From the NCBI GenBank assembly GCA_015143295.1, contig CM026573.1, forward strand, positions 9,515,934-9,579,933: DNA of 64,000 nt. Direction: 5' to 3'. The position numbers and the translations under genes were made by a program. Below the pieces are notes generated by a model. It saw only the letters and a list, made by a program, of their open reading frames with translations. It had not been told where the DNA came from and did not search any database. Below are positions 45,912-64,000 of this stretch, in pieces (the stretch's first letter is position 1; each line of letters begins with the position of its first letter). This stretch comes from Tetracentron sinense (Eukaryota; Streptophyta; Magnoliopsida; Trochodendrales; Trochodendraceae).

Positions 45912-48900
45912 ATGGGAAGATCGTCTGCAAAATCTCCATCATCGTTGTTTGAGAAATGGGAAGAAGTGTTGGTGTCGAACGATAAAGGGCGAAGAGAGGT
46001 GCATTACTATCTGAAGAGAAGAGATGGGGGTTCGGATCTGGCTGTGGTGGGAAGAGAGAGAAGTTTAAGGCATATGGCTTATCACTATGCCCTCTGCAAC
46101 CGTTCCCTCCTTCTATCTCTTGCTCCTTCATCTTCTCTTCTCAAGTTGCGGTCTCGAAGAGATGTCGTTGATTGGTTATCCTCCATTGTTCCAGGTACAT
46201 ATGTTTTGGAATGGATTTGGGGTTTTGTAGATATGTTTCTCTGTTTAGCCATTGCTGTTTTCGTGGGAATTTATGGAAATTTGAGTTTTTTTTGGGTAGA
46301 TTTGAGCTAATATTATCTGATACCTTAGAGATGTAAATGGGGTTTGGTAATTTCGACCGAATGTTAGAATTTTGCTGTCTCCTTTCCTCTCTCTATGATA
46401 TTAAAAATCTATATTTTTTTTTAAATTTTTTTGAAAATTTCATTTTTTTTTTTCTTGGGTTCTTAAATTATGAGTATGTGGATCTCTTCTCCTCATGAAG
46501 AGCTGAACAGGGGACAATGAATTGGCTGAACCCCATGATGCGCACCGAACCTCTGTCTATACATGCTACATAGGAATTTCAGTTGCAATAATTTGAGTTC
46601 AAATTATTCAATTCAAATTCTAGATAAGATAGACTTTAACAATTTAATCTCTTTGAATTCAAGTAAGGATGAGATTCACTCAATCAGATTAGGTCTGTAT
46701 AGGAAGGTGTTTGCTTAAGTAGTCTATTTAAATAAGGGTCTTAGTTCTGTAATCTGATTGGGAATTAATGGAATTGGTGAAACCAGATAGTGACTCTCAA
46801 ATCATTCATATTTTTCTCAACTCTTCTTCACGTTTTCTTCTTCTTTTTTTAGTTGATTGCAATACGATAATCCAGGATCGTAACACCCCACATTTTTGTC
46901 AGTTCTTGGCTGCAGCTTGCATCGCTTTTCACCCCAGTTTCCATTAAAAGATGGCCCTTTCTTGGCCACCCATCTCTCTTTGGCCTCATCCCTGGCTTTG
47001 AATTGCAAATTTTTCATCTTTGTATGTCAAATAGCTCTTCCAGAGCCCATTTTGTGCTGGTCAAGGCCCTGGGGCCACCAGTCATTTCAGGGAGGGGTGC
47101 ATGTGGGGATGCCACACTATGTGCCATCATTAACGAGTTTTAATCCTCAGTAAATATGGACATTCATTCCATTCACCGTATATGGGGATCAAGCTTCTTG
47201 ATCCATGAACCATCCTTAGCAGTATCTGGGACATTCCCTCCATTCACTGTAGAGGGGGATGAAGCTTCTCAATTCACCAAACCCTTCTGGTGAGTTGGAA
47301 TGCTAAGTCGTTTGTGCCAATAGCTGCTTGATTGTTGGATGTGGACGAGAGAATAGGTTAATGTGTAACATTGGTTTATGAGAGATGATTGATCTCGGAA
47401 CTGTGAACCAGGCAATCATGCTGCACCTTTAGTGGAGCTGCTATGTATTCCCTCTGTTCTGCATGAGAAGATGGGATCGACCTTTGTAATATTTGGTAAA
47501 CAAGGAAAAAAAATGAGGACGAATCAGGGTTGAGTCTCTTTAAAATATGGTAGGTATTGGGAACTTCCCTTAATTTCTTTCTTTGCATATCTCGTTTCCC
47601 TCTCTTTGGAGTGCCTATAAATCAGATTTATTCAAAAGGGAGAAATTGAAGTGACATCCTTTCGTTTGATTGACATGGTCCTTTTTTAAAACTTTGAGAT
47701 GAGATTGAAACTACGAGCACCTGAAAATCAAATCCAAGTTTCGCCTGTTCCCTTCCAATCAACAAATTCGTTGTTTTGCAATGAAGTTGCAACTTCTCTT
47801 TTTTCATATTCTTGCAATTTTTTAATTACTCAAATTTGGTCTCCTTTAAGTTACACTCCTACAATTTACTTGGAATTTGGATTCATCTTTTATTAATCCC
47901 AAGGTCAGCTAAAAAAATAATGGACTCTCATATGTGATAAATGCACATATGAGCAAATGCGGAGCCAAGTGAGCAGTTCTCCTTGAACTTTTGAAAAAAA
48001 AAAGCCTTTTATATTATATTATTTAATTATTTAACATGACAGCCATGGGGCAAAGGGGGCAACTGCCATCTAGACAAACAAGAAGAAGGCTTGCATCCGC
48101 CCCTTTTGGAGTTAAGAATTTTTATCTATATTTGTTTTTTTTGTATCCGAGTTAGATTTTATTGTTTTTATATTATGTTTATTATCTAATTACCTTCCAA
48201 AAAAATACGAAGACAAGCAACACAACAATTTATGTGGTTCAACCTAATGTGGGTTATGTCCACAGTGATACACACCGATTAACTACTGGCCCAACCAAGA
48301 TAATAAACTTTGAAAACGAGAGGAATAACCCCCCTCTTTGTTTTCTACGGGAAACTATGTGTCTCTTTTCACTGGAATTTTACATTAACCCTTATACAAG
48401 TCATAACAAGACTATAAAAATGAGTTCACCCTAAACAAGGAGAAACAATACCCTTGGATTTGTACGAAACGTAAGGATGTGATGGCCCATGAACTTGATC
48501 CTCAAAAACTTTTCTCATAGGGGTATGCCTCTGAATCCCCATGGGGTTTGGAACCCCCTACACCCCCTTGAACCTAAAATATTTTGTACCCATCTAACCA
48601 TTCTCCACAAACCTATCAGCAATTATTGGCATTATCAATCAACCATTGCTTGCCCCTCCTACAAGAAAATCCTGGCTCTGCCTTGCATATGATCGTACCA
48701 AGATATGATCCCCTCCCCCTCCGTATCATTTTTATTCTGTTTAATGTTTTTGCCTTGTATTATTTCTAAACTATTGAGTCATCCTACCTTTTCCCTCTCT
48801 ATAGAGAACTAACTGGGTGCTGGGCTGCAGGAATAATAAATCAGTTAATAACAGGTGGTTGAGATCGTAGGAACCGTTGTGCGCTCCTAAATGCTAGGTC

Positions 48901-51768
48901 AAGATCTATATATTTCATCTTCCATAACCTTTCTATATTATTTGATCTTTCTTACGAAATTGTGACTCATGCATACAGTTGTTCTATTGCAACCATAACT
49001 TGATCCACACTGTTGCCAGGATACATATTGGTGCTGTTGCATTACTTATGTGTTCTATTTTCTTCTTTTATATTTGAGTTATGGAGTGTTCTGTGAAGCA
49101 TTAGAATGTTAGACATCTTATTTGCATATTTGTTGAAGTTTGTAGAGATCTATTTCCCCTCCTGAAACATGAATTGCATCTCAATAGTTTTTTTTTAATC
49201 ATTAAAGAAGATCAATATATTCAAGGAGAGAATAATGTACCGGAAAGATTCACCCGATAGGTGTACCAATGGAAAAACCAAGAAACCACATTTCGCTTGC
49301 TCTTTTCATGGTTTTCGTGTTTCAGTAGATGCGTTTCTTAAATAAATGATAAATGTATGTTTCTGTGAATGGTACAGAGTCACCTCACAGGTCATCCCAT
49401 CCAGTTGATGGTTTGTTGGATAATGAAGATGCTTGTGACACAGATGTCCCAGCTATTAAGGTAAGAACACTGTTGTTGATTTGGACCATAGCTTTCAGCT
49501 GTTCTCTTTAATTTTTCTTTAGTTTTTATGTGACACAGAATATTTATGTAATTATTGCTATCCTTTTTGTTATTTTGTCTACTCAGGATCATAATTTACG
49601 GAAGCTGGGGTACCATTCTAAAGATTTTTCGTGGTTAGGTTCTTCATGGACTTGCAGGAAACGCCGGAGGCATTATCTGTCTTTTTGCCGGAATGGAGTT
49701 AAACTTTCTGTGAGTGAAATCTTGATATTTCTTTCTCGATTCTTCTCATTGTTAATGTGCTTTTTGCCATTAAAACTGAAGAATCTTCTTTGGGGTCTTC
49801 CCTTCGAATGATTTTCTTAGTCTATGCTCCTAGTTATATCCCTCTGATTTTTTTTTCTTTTTCTTTCAGGTTCATGACTTTATTTATGTCAGGGCTGAAG
49901 AGAATAAGAGACTCGTTGCATACTTAGACGATTTGTATGAGGACTCCAGAGGCAACAAGATGGTTGTGGTACGATGGTTTCACAAAATTGATGAGGTTGG
50001 TAATGTTTTGCCTCACAAATTTAATGATAGAGAGATTTTCTTTTCTCTTTGTCTTCAAGATCTCAGTATTGAATGCATAGATGGATTGGCAACAGTTCTC
50101 AGTACCCAGCATTTTGAGAAGTTTATGAATGAGACAGTGCACACTCTGTTGGAGCCTTTCGTGTGCCACAGGCAGGTCGATAATGATGATGTCAAACCCT
50201 TTGACATAACTCAAGTTCAAGGTTACTGGAAACAGAAGATACTTAGATATATGTACACAACATCCCGTCCAAGAGATCATTTAAAGCCTGATCTTGCTGA
50301 TGATGATTACGATGCCATCAAGACCAGACCCAAAAAAAGGCATCGGGGATCAAATGGCGGGGATGTTTTCCGAAAGCACAATAAGAAAAGGATTGGGGAA
50401 ACAGTTGGTGGGGATATTCAAAAGTTCGGTAAGGGTTTGGTTGTTGGCAACACTGGAGCTGATATGTGCAATCTAAAAGGTTGCCTCTCTGCTGCTACTT
50501 TGTCCAGAAAAGAGAATTTTAAACAAAGTCCTCATCAGCATTTAGCCGTTGGTTCTCATGTTGAAGTGCTCTCTCAGGATAGTGGGATTAGAGGGTGTTG
50601 GTTCAGAGCCACTATCCTCAAGAGGCACAAAGACAAGGTGAAGGTGCGATATGAAGATATTCGAGATGCCGAAGACGAGGCTAACAATTTAGAGGTAAAA
50701 TATTCCAGTCTTTGTTTTATTTAATTGATATGTTCGTTCATAGGAAAGTTCATTCTTTTCATATCCTTTGATCTGATTATCTATATTTTGTTCTGAATTC
50801 TGATGATGTAGGAATGGGTTCTAGCATCTAGGGTTGCCGTGCCTGATGAGTTGGGTCTCCGGATATGTGGAAGGACAACTTTTCGGCCACACCCAGCTTC
50901 GAACAAAAACCAAATCTCGTCGGGCTTTTATGTTGGGACTGCTGTGGACGTGTGGTGGCATGATGGGTGGTGGGAAGGAATCGTGGTCCACAAAGAATCT
51001 GAAGAAAAATTTCATGTATATTTTCCAGGTATGAGAAGATTTCAACCTGCCTCTTAACTCCCCTTGTAAATAGCAAAATTTACAGCACCTTAAGCATGCT
51101 CTGTTACTGAATAATACTATTAAATCAAATCGTCAGAAAATAATTAGCTCAAAACCAGCACACGTGAATCCATAACAAAAATCCCTATTAATTGTGCAGG
51201 AGAAAGACGGATTTCAGTCTTTGTTTGTGGTGACTTGAGACATTCTCAAGAATGGGTGGGCAATAGGTGGAACCACATAAAGGAAAAGCCAGATCTTGTG
51301 ACCTCGATATTATCTGGCCTTGAAAATAGCCAAGGTGGAGGTAAATCCTGTTATGGAAGCAGTCGTCCTGTCCAAGTGCCAGTAATCCATTTAGATAATT
51401 CCTCACTAGAGGATGGCAAGGCTGGATTGAATAAGAGAATTTCTTGTTCGGAATATCAAGACGATAGGGGGGAACATGTTAAGCTGGTGGTTGACCTTAC
51501 CAAGGACAATTTCCTTGCTCAGTTGAAGTGGAAGTTGAAGAAGAGAAGGTTTGGTAGAAAGAGCTTGCTGAGGAATGGGTGCTTGGATTCTAAGCGGCAG
51601 TGTGATGTTAGCAGTAGCAGCAGCCCAGAAGATGTGGAGTCTCCTGCTTGTGAAAGATTTTTGATTCCCAGCTCATTGAAAGTTGATCACGATAACTGCA
51701 AGTATAGAAGGGGTTCTCTTTTCAGTGCATCAGTGCCTCCTCTTACAAGCTTGGTCATGTCAAGGTAA
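45912..51768 (+). CDS. BAH and Agenet domain protein (chromatin reader), 699 residues
   Basis: Six exons: 45912-46194, 49378-49460, 49587-49709, 49870-50694, 50812-51028, 51200-51768. All have GT-AG borders, phases close, and the total is exactly 700 codons. The BAH domain is at about residues 150-275 (GVKLSVHDFIYVRAEENK, MVVVRWFHKIDEVG). A basic linker follows (KTRPKKRHRGSN). Two Agenet/Tudor-like units lie at about 386-445 (VGSHVEVLSQDSGIRGCWF, ATILKRHKDKVKVRYEDI) and 465-530 (YVGTAVDVWWHDGWWEGIVV). This is the layout of the plant family described as agenet and BAH domain-containing proteins. It is probably nuclear and binds modified histone tails; the exact mark cannot be told. Intron 1 is 3.2 kb. 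Confidence 0.9.
46195..49377 (+). other. Long first intron of the BAH-Agenet gene
   Basis: 3183 bp without a coding exon that I can support. About 48205-48310 (tttatgtggttcaacc, then ggttatgtccacag) resembles a phrase common in plant repetitive elements and may mark an old insertion. Confidence 0.6.
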
Positions 51769-52585
51769 TTGTTGCATTTTTGGCCTCCTTGTCATCATCA
51801 TCAACATCATCTTTTTGGAAGAGTTCTTTATATCCGGATGATCTTAGGTTCTGCAGAAGGATCTACCCCTTTTGATGCGGCTTTTGTTTCATCTGTTCCA
51901 ACGTTGCGAGGTCACAAAAATTGTCATTTGAGAACTGAAGGTGTCTAAATGCTCCTCTCCTTTAGCCAAAATGTAACCATAACATCATCTCCATTGTATC
52001 TGAGGATGGGAGTGTAGTGTCTCATCTTGTATCAATATGTAAGATAGCCCTAGGGAACCCAATGGCAAAGGGCTAGGCCATAGGGCATGACTAGCATTTT
52101 TGATTCTGTAGAATGTATGAAATCCTAATGTTATTCTTATCTTCTTTTCTCGTTGGGGTTTTTGAAGGAGGATTTTGCTGAGATGCATTATGTAAATGGT
52201 GGTTGTATAGAGGGTGTGCCTTCAGCATTAACTGGGCAGATTATTTGGGCGGTTGTTCTTGGTTCTTAGTAAGTTTAATGTGGTTCTATGAGAGCTCAGC
52301 AATCCAATTGATCATTTATTTATGATTATGACTTGCAAATTTTGATGTCATATTATGACTTTCTTAGTAAGTTTATGATTATGACTTGCAAATGACCCAT
52401 CAATTACTGGGAGCACTTGAAGGGTTCGTAGCACAAAAGTGCAATTAACAAGATGCTAGAAATGAAGAAGAAATCATTCAGATTAATGATCATATAGAAT
52501 ATTTAAATTGATAAACCATGGTGGCTTTCAAGTACCTAACAATCATAACAAAAACACACCATTGTCAATCTATATCTAAAACCCT
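51769..52585. other. 3' flank shared by two convergent genes
   Basis: Probable 3' UTR of the BAH-Agenet gene (from 51769) and, from the right, that of the lipid-transfer gene. A short direct repeat (gtttatgattatgacttgcaaat) occurs around 52315-52340 and 52372-52394. No gene seen. Confidence 0.5.
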
Positions 52586-52591
52586 TTTATT
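52586..52591 (-). terminator. Poly(A) signal of the lipid-transfer gene
   Basis: AATAAA on -, 79 nt beyond the stop codon. Confidence 0.5.
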
Positions 52592-52669
52592 AGCATCTAA
52601 GAACACATCTGAGGAAATATGCACTCCAGTACACAAAAATAACACATCCTTGACTGTAATATGCTATAA

Positions 52670-54232
52670 TCAGAGACGACTCAAAGCTTCAATCAACATT
52701 AATGCTGCTGGTGTTGCAGCCATCACCAGTGAGGCTGCTTCAATCTTCAGCTTCACACCTGTGCTCCGGCCAAATCCATACCCCATAATGTTCGATCTTG
52801 GAGCCATTGGCGCTAAAATTATAGTTGGAGAAGCTGAAAATTTTGTTAGCCAATAAAAAATAAAATTTAAGAGATCATTATTATCTGTTTTCTGCATATT
52901 TCTTTTTCTGGCATTCAAGTAACGAAACAGAACCAAACGGTTATAGAAATGAATTCCAATCGTTTTCTAGGATGGGAGATCTTTTGGGGTGCCCATCAAA
53001 TGGTAGATTCCATACAATCTTCTTTATGGGTACTTTAGGGTGCCCATGAAATAAATGGATAGAAAAAAATGAAAGATTATGAGGTTTGATTTGTTCACGC
53101 ACCTGCAGCAGAACTACTTGCATTGCTCACAAAGGGAACTTGAGATTCAGGTGAGGTAGGAGGCAAGATCAATCCTTTAACAAAACCAACAAGAATCCAT
53201 GGATTAATCTCAATACACTCACAAGTACTACCATAAGTGATCAAGATATCAGATGCCAATGTTAACAAATGTGAAAGTAATACCACTGACATCCCAAATC
53301 TGGCATATATATGATGTTTTAATGGCCAAACACTCACTAGAACTTGTAGTGAGCGGCCCCATAAAAAGTACACGACAGGCTGTTTTTAAATATGACGGTT
53401 AGATATATAGAAAAATTATTAGGCTGATCAAATATTTCTAGACCATCTAATTAACTATCAAAAAATAGAAATTTCTATAACTTAAGTAAGGCCTAATGAA
53501 CCCTTAAGGGTTAATTCTGACCAACTAGGGTCTAATTAGACTGTCTAGAAGCATTCAATTGACCTTAATTTTTTGTCACGAATCTCCCATAGGAACCACC
53601 TTGCACTCAATGGTTGGATCCCCAAAAGACATGCCACATCTAGATGGGCCGCTCACCAAAACTTCTAATGAGCGTGCTAATGGGAACCGTTCGATATATC
53701 CATATACCAATTAAAATGGTGAACTAGATCAAACGGTTATGACCATCCCATGATATCTCATTTGTGGGACCCATTAAGTGGTAGGACCCATTTCTCTCCT
53801 TGATAGAAGTGTAAGAAAGTAATTAACATATGCTCCAATGATAATGTGGGTTTGAGTAGTATTACCTGGGCAGGTTGAGATGTTAACCTGAAGGTGGCAA
53901 AGAACAGGAAGCTGCAGTGCAAGTGTCTTGTTGATAGGGAAATAGCCCATAGCAGTGTCATTTAGCAAAATGCAGAGGCAGTTTGGTTGCTGGCTGTAGA
54001 TGTTGAGGAGGTTGTTGCAACATGGCTGTGCTGGTGAAGGTACTGACCCTTGCACAAATGGTGCACATGGAGTAAGCAGCAGCAGGCGCGGCCCGCATTG
54101 CACCATGTTGGTGCCGGAAAATGACAAGTCGATGTCTTCAGTTTGTGAAGAGGGACAAGGAAGCCAAATGAGAAACAATGGCACCAGAGAGAAGATAGCC
54201 AAATAAGAAGAAGAAATAGAAGGAGAATACAT
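52670..54232 (-). CDS. GPI-anchored non-specific lipid-transfer protein, 193 residues
   Basis: Three exons on -: 54232-53866, 53174-53103, 52812-52670 (phases 1 and 1, 194 codons with stop). Residues 1 to about 30 are a signal peptide (YLAIFSLVPLFLIWLP). Residues about 45-122 form the eight-cysteine module, with the order C, C, CC, CxC, C, C (QPCCNNLL, NCLCILL, VLCHL, STC). A short Ser/Pro/Ala linker (SNASSSAA) follows, and the C-terminus is hydrophobic (SLVMAATPAALMLIEALSRL), as in LTPG proteins. N-glycosylation sequons occur (NKT, NIS). It likely sits on the outer plasma membrane or cell wall, binds acyl lipids and takes part in cuticle or wall lipid export. Convergent with the BAH-Agenet gene. 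Confidence 0.9.
53175..53865 (-). other. Intron 1 of the lipid-transfer gene
   Basis: 691 bp between a clear donor and acceptor. It contains a loosely repeated phrase (gtgagcggccc at 53350 and gggccgctcacc at 53645, inverted), possibly an old foldback. Confidence 0.5.
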
Positions 54233-54848
54233 GGTTTCTCTGGGTTCTGTGAGAGTGAGAGGTTAGATCAATAGGACTATAAATAAATGGAGATACAGTA
54301 TTTGGGTGTGACCTTTTGCATGCCTTCTGTGTGTTGTTCCACTTCCACACACACTTCCCATTCTCTTTTAAATTTTTATGATTTAGGATTTACTTTGGTC
54401 TGACCTCTCCTAACTCACCATGTGTCCCTTTTAACTCCATTGTGGTTAAGATTCATTACCCCTTAGGGTTAAAAATCTAACCTTAGTTTTTAGAATAAGT
54501 TTGTTTTAGCTACATGGGTGCTACTACCTGCATACTAATATTTACTTACTGACCATATATATTACTTATTAAATGTCCACCATTAAAATGAAACAAATTT
54601 TACGAGCACCCCAACAACAGTAAAAAAAGAAAAAATAGATATAAAATTTCTAATTATCCACCATTCTAAAATATAACCATAAAACATAATAATTCATTGT
54701 CCTTTGGTGGATTCCAAACCCAAGTGAAAGTCCAATAAATTAGTATCAAAAGAATCATACCCAATTTCTTATATATTGCACCACTATTTAAGTGAGTTAA
54801 AGAGTTTGCAACAGAAGATCACAAGAAACTCAATGTTGACAGACTTTG
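54233..54848. other. Promoter side of the lipid-transfer gene
   Basis: No other gene. A partial copy of the 42944 foldback family lies at about 54400-54500 (accatgtgtcccttttaac, then gtggttaagattcatta). I see no convincing TATA box on -. Confidence 0.5.
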
Positions 54849-55090
54849 GGGTGTTTGGGTTGGATTTTTTTGGCCAAAAATCAATTTTGATAAAATTGAT
54901 TGTGTAGAAATTAATGGCCAAATAATCATTTTTTCAAATAATAGTATTCGGAGAATACGTAGGTGAGTCTCTTAACTTCGTATCCTCTTAATACTATTAT
55001 TTGAAAAAATAATTATTTGATCATGAATTTCTACACAATCAATTTTATCAGAATTGATTTTTGGCCAAAAAAATCAAATCCAAATGCTAA
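54849..55090. mobile_element. Foldback MITE, ~240 bp
   Basis: Nearly the whole length is an inverted repeat: ttttttggccaaaaatcaat, attgattgtgtagaaatt and aataatagtatt on the left; their complements on the right. The arms are about 110 bp around a short loop at 54950-54985. It has no ORF, and the TSD is not clear. Confidence 0.8.
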
Positions 55091-55244
55091 CTTATACACA
55101 ACCACCAAATGTTCTAAAATAGTTATCAAATTTTGTTCGTTAAAATGTTGTATAACATATCTGCCAAATCTCAAAGGTTAAGAATATACCACTTAATACA
55201 GTGGAAAACATATCCAAATCAAGCCCTTAGGTATGCTGGATGAC

Positions 55245-55459
55245 ACACACCAGGGCTTTGTCCCAATGGTAGTGTATCCCCTGCTTTTGGGAGGGGAGGA
55301 GGGGGGGGGGGGGGGGGGGGGAGATATCGGGTTCTATTCCCGAGAGGGTGAGAGTTTGTATATATACTTTCCACCCGTTCACTAACTGAACAGATACTAA
55401 CACCTAACCGGCGTTGTGGCCTAAACGTATATCTCGTACCTAAAAAAAAAAAGAAATGT
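55245..55459 (+). mobile_element. SINE, ~215 bp, with perfect 13-bp TSD
   Basis: tatgctggatgac flanks it at 55232-55244 and 55460-55472. The head has an A-box-like stretch (ccaatggtagtg) and a B-box-like gggttctattcc, as in tRNA-derived SINEs, and the tail is A-rich (55440-55452). A run of about 18-20 G (near 55300-55321) interrupts the head and may be partly an assembly artefact. Confidence 0.88.
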
Positions 55460-55472
55460 TATGCTGGATGAC

Positions 55473-56007
55473 GGGAAGCTCCAAGCAATCAACACTATGC
55501 TTGACCTATAAATGAACAAGATAGCAAACCTAACACGACTTTAGATCATGAATAGGTTTCATAAAAATTTGATTAGTTACCAAAAGTTGGGTTCATTCAT
55601 AGAAGAAGATGGCTTTTTAGAAGAGATGTCGTTCTTAGAAGGCGAAAACGTTTTTAGAAGAGGGTTTAGGAATATGTGTATTGCATAGAAAAGCAATTTC
55701 TAAATTTTTTATTTTATATGATGTCCGGTCAATAAATATTGGTGTGCTCCTAACCGTACATTTTTTTTCTTTTATCTTTTTTTATGCTAAGGCTCGGCCT
55801 GGTCCAAGCTCAGCTCAGCCGACCGAGCCAATGATAAGGCTGGGCCGGACCATTACAAGTGAGGGCTGGGCCTACAGACCCCGGCCCGGCCCATTGACAG
55901 GCTATTGATTACCCCCAATTAGCAATCAGCACCTGTATTTCTCTCTCACCCTCCCTTCCATCTCCTAGAGCGAAACCTTAACTTAACCTGAAATTCTTGC
56001 AACCGCC
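55473..56007. other. Upstream region of the PRP4-type kinase gene
   Basis: It holds a GC-rich repeat at 55790-55905 (aaggctgggccgg, cccggcccggcccattgaca) whose end matches a motif at 62508-62524. A CT-rich 5' UTR stretch leads to the ATG in gccATGgcc at 56008. No TATA box seen. Confidence 0.5.

Positions 56008-64000
<7,993 letters not shown>

Noticed and set aside
50821..51076. Minus-strand frames over exon 5 of the BAH-Agenet gene
   Set aside because: Shadows of the conserved Agenet exon.
52518..52856. 112-codon frame on + across the lipid-transfer exon 3
   Set aside because: Antisense shadow; the minus exon fits the splice phases and the C-terminal hydrophobic tail of LTPG proteins.

Overview
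The window is nuclear DNA of a flowering plant. The host genes have plant introns (GT-AG, one over 3 kb and one over 4 kb) and encode plant-type proteins, and most of the rest is plant transposable elements: Ty1/copia, an Ogre/Tat-type Ty3/gypsy element, LINEs, a tRNA-type SINE, hAT-like MITEs, a Mutator-like foldback and microsatellites. I cannot name the species.

Layout. 1-5.9 kb holds a decayed Ty1/copia element on + (668-5893). 6.4-7.25 kb is a 5'-truncated LINE on -. 8.5-12.9 kb is a second decayed copia on -, with an internal 270-bp tandem duplication. 12.9-14.95 kb holds two hAT transposase remnants head to head, forming a long inverted repeat. 15.2-15.9 kb is a foldback element interrupted by a hAT MITE with a perfect 8-bp target duplication. 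17.49-35.86 kb is one complete 18.4-kb Ty3/gypsy element on -. It has 2.2-kb LTRs that appear to differ only in homopolymer length, a perfect 5-bp target duplication, an extra ORF before gag, gag-protease with a G-patch-like motif, a probable intron before RT, two RNase H domains, an integrase with a one-base slip, and a 3' satellite-like array of 37-bp monomers in a roughly 296-bp higher-order period. 36-45 kb is intergenic and full of small transposons.

Three host genes can be modelled. (1) A BAH plus Agenet (Tudor-like) chromatin-reader protein lies on +, 45912-51768, with six exons and 699 codons. (2) A GPI-anchored non-specific lipid-transfer protein lies on -, 54232-52670, with three exons and 193 residues. 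(3) The 5' part of a PRP4-type pre-mRNA splicing kinase lies on +, 56008 to beyond the window, with seven exons seen. Its fifth intron (4.3 kb) has collected a LINE, two hAT-like elements (one nested in the LINE) and a MITE. The exon phases of all three models close without a frame break.

The three host genes have no evident joint pathway. The strongest biological interest is in the gypsy element, which shows how a retrotransposon 3' region may seed satellite DNA, and in the set of small elements whose target duplications can be read directly. All comparisons were made by eye; no alignment or database search was run.
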